This document shows, one piece after another, positions 60,186-64,000 of a DNA stretch of 64,000 nucleotides (the stretch's first letter is position 1; the number at the start of each line of letters is the position of its first letter). The notes under the pieces were generated by a model, which was not told the DNA's origin, did no database searches, and saw nothing but the letters and a program-made list of their open reading frames with translations. The DNA comes from Thermococcus sp. M36. Lineage in GTDB: Archaea > Methanobacteriota_B > Thermococci > Thermococcales > Thermococcaceae. Both the position numbers and the translations under genes were made by a program. Location of the stretch: positions 744,001-808,000 of the forward strand of contig NZ_SNUH01000001.1 of assembly GCF_012027355.1 (NCBI RefSeq), in the 5' to 3' direction.

Positions 60186-60817
60186 AGTTCCCCTTTCCCC
60201 TCAAAGAACGCCTCCAGCTCCTCGTCGCTTACCTCAGTGTCAGCCTCAGTGTATCCAAGCTCCCTCTTCTGGAGTTCTATCAGGCCCGGCGTGAGCAGGA
60301 GCTTCCCATCGAGCTTTGGAACAGCGTAGTGGAGCGTTATCTCGCTGAACTCGTCGAGCTTTATCGTGGGGTTCAGCTCGTACTCTATCTCCTCAAGTCT
60401 CTTCCCCTCCGCTATCAGCTTCGCGACGATGGCCGAGCCATCTATCGAAAACTGCACGCTTCCTATGTGCCTGGCCCTGGCCCCCTCGATTTTGGACGTG
60501 ATGAACTTCTTGGTCTTGCCCGTGAACTCGAAGTCCCCAAGGATTCCGCCGACCACTATCATCGTGTCCTCGTCAATGTCCTCCGGCTTCAGCTCCTCTT
60601 CTGCGAAGGGGTCGAGGATTATGAGCCTCGACCTGTCGAAGGGGAACTCAGTGACACTCTGCGGTATAACCCCGCCGAGCTTCGCCAGCTCTTCCCTCTC
60701 GTGGGGCTCTACGTTGGTGAAGATAAGCCTCTCTCCCCACCACTCGCTCGCGTGCCGGTACTCCAGCAGAACCCACTCCCTCAGCTCCTCAAGGTGCTCG
60801 ATTATCAGGTACGGCAT
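60182..60817 (-). CDS. SPOUT methyltransferase of the Sfm1 family
   Basis: A 211-residue protein. It opens MPYLIIEHLEELREWVLLEY, the Sfm1 hallmark, and has FDRSRLIILDPFAEEELKPE, DTMIVVGGILGDFEFTGKTK and RARHIGSVQFSIDGSAIVAK with the trefoil-knot region. Yeast Sfm1 methylates an arginine of ribosomal protein S3; the archaeal target is unknown, and older annotation calls the group an RNA methyltransferase. GGTGATGCTC marks ATG 60817, with a TATA (CTTTTAAGG) about 33 bases upstream. Confidence 0.85.
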   Translation of the reverse strand: MPYLIIEHLEELREWVLLEYRHASEWWGERLIFTNVEPHEREELAKLGGVIPQSVTEFPFDRSRLIILDPFAEEELKPEDIDEDTMIVVGGILGDFEFTGKTKKFITSKIEGARARHIGSVQFSIDGSAIVAKLIAEGKRLEEIEYELNPTIKLDEFSEITLHYAVPKLDGKLLLTPGLIELQKRELGYTEADTEVSDEELEAFFEGKGEL

Positions 60818-60916
60818 GAGCATCACCGGGGGAGCTTTAGGGTCCGGCCTTAAAAGCCTGCCGACTCCCCGTTTCTGTCCAGCAAGGGTTTTAACCACTG
60901 ATTAAAATTCGAGGTC

Positions 60917-61519
60917 ATGGGCTTCCGGGAGAAGTACGCGAGGCTCGGCGAGAGGTACGAGCGCATAGACGGGCCGCTTGAGAGGTTCTTCGACCCCCTG
61001 AGAAGGAAAGCGGCCGCCTTTGTTTCCGGAAAGGTTTTGGAGGTCGGTGTGGGGACGGGCTTGATGCTCCCCTACTATCCAAAGACCATTGAACTTCACG
61101 CGGTTGATGCAGTCCCGGAGATGGTGGAGGCTGCCAAGAAAAAGGCTAAGGAACTCGGCCTGAACGCCCACTTCTACGTCATGGACGCCGAGAACCTTGA
61201 ATTCCCGAACGGGAGCTTCGACACGGTCGTCTCGACCTTCGTGTTCTGCACGGTCCCGAACCCGGAGAAGGCGATGAAAGAAATCCATCGCGTCCTGAGG
61301 CCGGGCGGGAGGGCGGTATTCCTCGAACACACAAAAAGCGACTGCAGGCTGATCAACTGGCTCTTCCTCAAGCCCCTTGACCTTCTCCTCGGGTGGCTAA
61401 TAGAGGACAACACCCTCCGGGAAACCCACAGACTGGTGGGGAAGTACTTCAAGGTCGAGCATGAGGAGAGCCGCTACCACGGGATTGTAAGGCTTATTGT
61501 GGGGAGAAAGGAAGGATAA
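60917..61519 (+). CDS. Class I SAM-dependent methyltransferase
   Basis: A 200-residue methyltransferase with motif I VLEVGVGTGLMLPYYPKTIE, motif II acid in LHAVDAVPEMVEAAKKKAKE, FYVMDAENLEFPNGSFDTVV and VLRPGGRAVFLEHTKSDCRL, the UbiE/COQ5-like layout. Substrate unknown; menaquinone is not expected here, so the UbiE likeness is structural only. A TATA-like GGTTTTAAC (60887-60895) is about 26 bases before ATG 60917, so the transcript may be leaderless, although GAGGT lies just before the start. Confidence 0.88.
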   Translation: MGFREKYARLGERYERIDGPLERFFDPLRRKAAAFVSGKVLEVGVGTGLMLPYYPKTIELHAVDAVPEMVEAAKKKAKELGLNAHFYVMDAENLEFPNGSFDTVVSTFVFCTVPNPEKAMKEIHRVLRPGGRAVFLEHTKSDCRLINWLFLKPLDLLLGWLIEDNTLRETHRLVGKYFKVEHEESRYHGIVRLIVGRKEG

Positions 61520-61563
61520 AACTTTTAAAGTCCGAGGATGCCTTATATTACGGGCTGGACAGC

Positions 61564-61641
61564 GCGGTGGTAGTCTAGCCTGGTCTAGGACACCGGCCTC
61601 CCAAGCCGGTAACCCGGGTTCAAATCCCGGCCACCGCACCA
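61564..61641 (+). tRNA. trnG: tRNA-Gly (CCC)
   Basis: A 78-base tRNA without intron: acceptor GCGGTGG/CCACCGC, anticodon arm CCGGC-CTCCCAA-GCCGG with anticodon CCC, T-arm CCGGGTTCAAATCCCGG, and encoded CCA. A TATA (CTTATATTA, 61540-61548) is placed correctly. A nine-base-pair hairpin follows at 61646. Confidence 0.97.
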
Positions 61642-61645
61642 ACAC

Positions 61646-61668
61646 AAACTTTTGCTGGACAAAAGTTT
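61646..61668 (+). terminator. Hairpin after tRNA-Gly
   Basis: AAACTTTTG (61646-61654) and CAAAAGTTT (61660-61668) are perfect inverted repeats with a CTGGA loop, five bases after the tRNA 3' end. T-runs within it may end the tRNA transcript. The 98 bases from here to 61766 hold no gene. Confidence 0.45.
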
Positions 61669-61766
61669 GATCAAAAATTTGTAGCCCCTTCTCAAGTCGC
61701 TGGTTTCTGGTGTGTTTCTTAGGAGATAACTGGTTTAGAAAGTAGAACCTTCCCTAAAAACGTGGT

Positions 61767-63698
61767 TCAGCGCCCGTTCCCCCAGAACCGCCTCAGGTAG
61801 AGCCTCATCCTCGCGATGTCAACAGGTCTCATCGTCTCGCGCATCCAGTCCGGCAGATCCTTCTTTATCGAACCCCAGAGCAGGCGGTAGTCGAGGACTA
61901 TTATAGACCCCCTCTCCTCCGCAGAGCGGTGCACCCTTCCCGCGGCCTGAACCAGCTTCCTGTGGGCCGGCAGATAGTATCCGTAGTACCTACCCTTTCC
62001 GGGAAACTTCCTCTCGAAGTATCTTACCTGAGCCTGAACCCTCGGTGTTGGCCTCGCGTAGGGTATCCCCACTAATATGACCCCATTCATCTCGTCACCG
62101 CTGTAGTCCTGTCCCTCGCTGTTTCTTCCACCCATGACGCCGAGCAGAACAGCACCGTTGGCCTTCGCGTGGGCCTTGAACCTGGCTATCATGGCGTCAT
62201 TCTCCGCAGATGAGACACCCTGCTTCTCTATGAATATCGCCTTCCCAGCCTCCTCAAGGCGTACCTGAAGGTTGGCCGAGAGGAGGCCCTGCAGAACCTC
62301 ATAAGACGCTGCAAAGACCCCCACGTTCTTGGGGATCATCTTTGCGGCCTCGACTATGTAGTCAACCATCTTCCTATAAACCTGGAGGGAGCGCTCCTCC
62401 CCCCTGGTGGAGACGTCTCTGGCAACTAAAACCTGCGCGTTCTCGCGCTTCACCATGCGCGGAAACTTCTTCAGTCGGGCGTTCTCGATGCCCATGACGT
62501 CGCGGAAGGCCTCAAGGGGAGTCAGCGTCCCGGACATGAAGATCGCGCCCTGGACGTTTCTGATGAAGCCCAATGCTTTGGAGGGGTCTAAAGCAACCAG
62601 CTCAAGGCTCAGCCCTTTGTCCCTGCTCATCAGGAAGAGGTAATCCTCCCTCCCAATGAGGGACAGCCAGAGGAGCAGAAACTCGCCAACGCGCCCAATG
62701 TAAGAGCGCGGCGGCTTGCCCTTCTCTATCCTGTCCTCCCTGATTGAATCCCCAACTGCCACCATGTCGTTGAGAATCCTGACCAGCCCCCTGGTATCAA
62801 GGCTCAGGATGTCGGTAACGTGCGCAAAGACGAGCTCCGGCTGGATGGGGGTCTCCTGAACCTCCCTGTCCTTGAGCTTCTCCTCGTAGAGGATCTCCAG
62901 TCCGCGCCCGAAGATGCTGAGGAAGTTGGCTATCTCATGCTCACGGTACTCGTCGGCCTCCTTTATTGCCCGATTCACCGTATGGATGCTTATCCTGTCG
63001 CTCAGGGCAGAAATGGCCTGGTCCGGCAAATTGTGGGCCTCGTCGAAAACGACTATCAGGTCAGAATAGTCGGCGTCTATCGAACTCATGAAGTTCTCCC
63101 TTATGGTAGGGTTGAGCAGGTAGAGGTAGCTGGCCACTATAACGTCGGCCTTCTCGGCCATCCTCTTCGTCAGATCGTAGGGGCACAGCTCAAGCGTCTC
63201 TGCGTGGCTCAGCACCTCAGCCGGATGGCTCGGGCTCTCAAGGAAGAACATGATGAGTTCATCAAACTCCGCCTTTTTCTTCTTCTCATTCTCGTAGAAC
63301 TCGCACTTACCGAGCTTCTTGAGGTTCTTGCAGACGACCATCGCCGTGTAGGCATCGCTCGTGAACTGCGTGAGGTAGTTGTGGAGGCACAGTTCCCTCC
63401 TGCTCCTCAGCTCGACGCCTGAGACGGGGCTTTTCCTGCTTATCACCTTGAGCTCCTCTATAACGCGGTCCATCTGCCTGTGCGTCCTCGCGAGGTAGAG
63501 CACCTTGTAGCCCATCTCCTTCGCGTGGGGGAGCACCCCCGCAAGGACACTAACGGTCTTTCCAAAGCCCGTCGGGGCCTCGATTATGGCGTTCTCCCCG
63601 TTCCTCACCACTTCCGATACCAGGTCTATGAACTCCCTCTGGTTCGGCCGGAGGTGGTCGTAGGGAAAGTAGTCCGCTGTACCGCTGAGTTCGCTCAT
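61767..63698 (-). CDS. XPD/Rad3-family DNA helicase with iron-sulfur domain
   Basis: A 643-residue SF2 helicase. Walker A is EAPTGFGKTVS, Walker B DEAH is in VVFDEAHNLPD, motif III is near FMSGTLTPLEAFRD, and motif VI is QAAGRVHRSAEERG. Four cysteines between motifs Ia and II (REKLC-type RRELCLHNYL, VVCKNLKKLGKC, LELCPYDLTK) form the [4Fe-4S] site of the XPD/FancJ/DinG group. It unwinds DNA 5' to 3' and is linked to repair. The start ATG 63698 gives MSELSGTADYFPYDH. It is convergent with nothing and diverges from the partial gene at the right edge. Confidence 0.94.
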   Translation of the reverse strand: MSELSGTADYFPYDHLRPNQREFIDLVSEVVRNGENAIIEAPTGFGKTVSVLAGVLPHAKEMGYKVLYLARTHRQMDRVIEELKVISRKSPVSGVELRSRRELCLHNYLTQFTSDAYTAMVVCKNLKKLGKCEFYENEKKKKAEFDELIMFFLESPSHPAEVLSHAETLELCPYDLTKRMAEKADVIVASYLYLLNPTIRENFMSSIDADYSDLIVVFDEAHNLPDQAISALSDRISIHTVNRAIKEADEYREHEIANFLSIFGRGLEILYEEKLKDREVQETPIQPELVFAHVTDILSLDTRGLVRILNDMVAVGDSIREDRIEKGKPPRSYIGRVGEFLLLWLSLIGREDYLFLMSRDKGLSLELVALDPSKALGFIRNVQGAIFMSGTLTPLEAFRDVMGIENARLKKFPRMVKRENAQVLVARDVSTRGEERSLQVYRKMVDYIVEAAKMIPKNVGVFAASYEVLQGLLSANLQVRLEEAGKAIFIEKQGVSSAENDAMIARFKAHAKANGAVLLGVMGGRNSEGQDYSGDEMNGVILVGIPYARPTPRVQAQVRYFERKFPGKGRYYGYYLPAHRKLVQAAGRVHRSAEERGSIIVLDYRLLWGSIKKDLPDWMRETMRPVDIARMRLYLRRFWGNGR

Positions 63699-63747
63699 GG
63701 GAAAGAGTTTTAACTGCTCGCTTTTAACTTTTCCCCAGGTGAAAAAG

Positions 63748-64000
63748 GTGGAAAAGAGAGATCAGAGACTCATCGAGTACATTGCAGAGGCTGTTCTAGT
63801 TGGATGGCTCGGCTACCTTTTCCTGTACCAGAACTATCTCCTATACACCTGGCACCGCGGGCTTCCGCTGCCGTCCAAGTCCCCTTTCATTGTTGCGGGA
63901 ATAGTCCTCGGGGCCCTGTTCTTCTGGTACGAGTGGTCCAGGCTCGAAAAGGAGTTTGAGAAGAAAGACCATGCCGTTTCCGAATCCACAGTCCCAGCCG
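63748..64000 (+). CDS. Membrane protein, cut by the right window edge
   Basis: The frame starts at GTG 63748 (AGGTGAAAAAG before it) and runs to the window end, 84 codons. It has two hydrophobic segments (IAEAVLVGWLGYLFLYQNYL and SPFIVAGIVLGALFFWYEW) and then a charged stretch (SRLEKEFEKKDHAVS). Too little is seen to name a family. It is divergent from the XPD-family helicase, with CTTTTAACTT (63720-63729) as a possible TATA. Confidence 0.6.
   Translation, partial: MEKRDQRLIEYIAEAVLVGWLGYLFLYQNYLLYTWHRGLPLPSKSPFIVAGIVLGALFFWYEWSRLEKEFEKKDHAVSESTVPA

Noticed and set aside
1-64000. CRISPR arrays, insertion sequences, prophage or integrated plasmid.
   Set aside because: No regularly spaced repeats, transposase, integrase or recombinase motifs were seen, and gene content and style are even across the window.

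Overview
The window reads as a chromosome segment of a hyperthermophilic euryarchaeon of the Thermococcales, most probably Thermococcus. The evidence is an archaeal transcription style (TATA boxes about 25 bases before the inferred transcript start, GGTGA-type ribosome sites, many ATGA stop/start overlaps), archaeal TFE, archaeosine synthase ArcS, the linked VOR/POR ferredoxin oxidoreductase locus, tungsten GAPOR beside archaeal fructose-bisphosphatase, a CGP-CTERM surface anchor, and a tRNA-Trp gene whose intron is itself a box C/D guide RNA. Coding is dense on both strands. No insertion sequence, prophage or CRISPR array was seen, and no gene-free stretch exceeds about 220 bases.

Layout. 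1-4.1 kb: a secreted Lon-type protease (cut by the left edge), a usp-permease-usp operon, and a double-HTH regulator with a small membrane protein. 4.1-7.5 kb: TldD and TldE/PmbA, separated by a lipoprotein gene on the other strand. 7.5-10.4 kb: a DUF257 gene and an exported GH13 enzyme of cyclodextrin glucanotransferase type with a textbook TGM operator. 10.4-17.7 kb: a five-gene minus-strand operon (transglutaminase-like giant, membrane protein, MoxR, DUF58, membrane protein). 17.8-24.3 kb: BtpA-like protein, then a seven-gene cluster of small membrane, secreted, lipoprotein and propeller proteins with no recognised function. 24.4-28.9 kb: phosphohexomutase-type enzyme, NAC, AhpD-like protein, HflX, phosphate permease.

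29-34.7 kb: the seven genes for 2-ketoisovalerate and pyruvate ferredoxin oxidoreductases with one shared gamma subunit. 34.8-38.5 kb: an FmdE-like protein with a metal or cobalamin-type ABC importer behind a palindrome that covers the TATA box. 38.5-49.4 kb: Mrp ATPase, a candidate structured RNA, TFE with DUF2110, a PfkB kinase, intron-containing tRNA-Trp, DMT transporter, GcvT, a double Usp, a previously unlisted-looking box C/D sRNA, DUF99, CutA, acylphosphatase and an ACT-type regulator. 49.5-52.7 kb: FBPase and GAPOR, each with a TGM-like site but on opposite sides of the TATA box, consistent with reciprocal control of gluconeogenesis and glycolysis by the sugar-responsive regulator Tgr. 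52.8-64 kb: FAD oxidoreductase, carbamate kinase, membrane Clp-fold protease, coiled-coil protein, ArcS, DUF2103, Sfm1-like SPOUT enzyme, methyltransferase, tRNA-Gly(CCC), an XPD-family helicase and a membrane gene cut by the right edge.

The most unusual material is the 18.7-24.3 kb surface-protein cluster, the transglutaminase-like protein whose catalytic cysteine is serine, the box C/D sRNA at 47.1 kb, the structured element at 39.5 kb and the operator-like palindromes. All functions are read from sequence by eye; no database search was possible.
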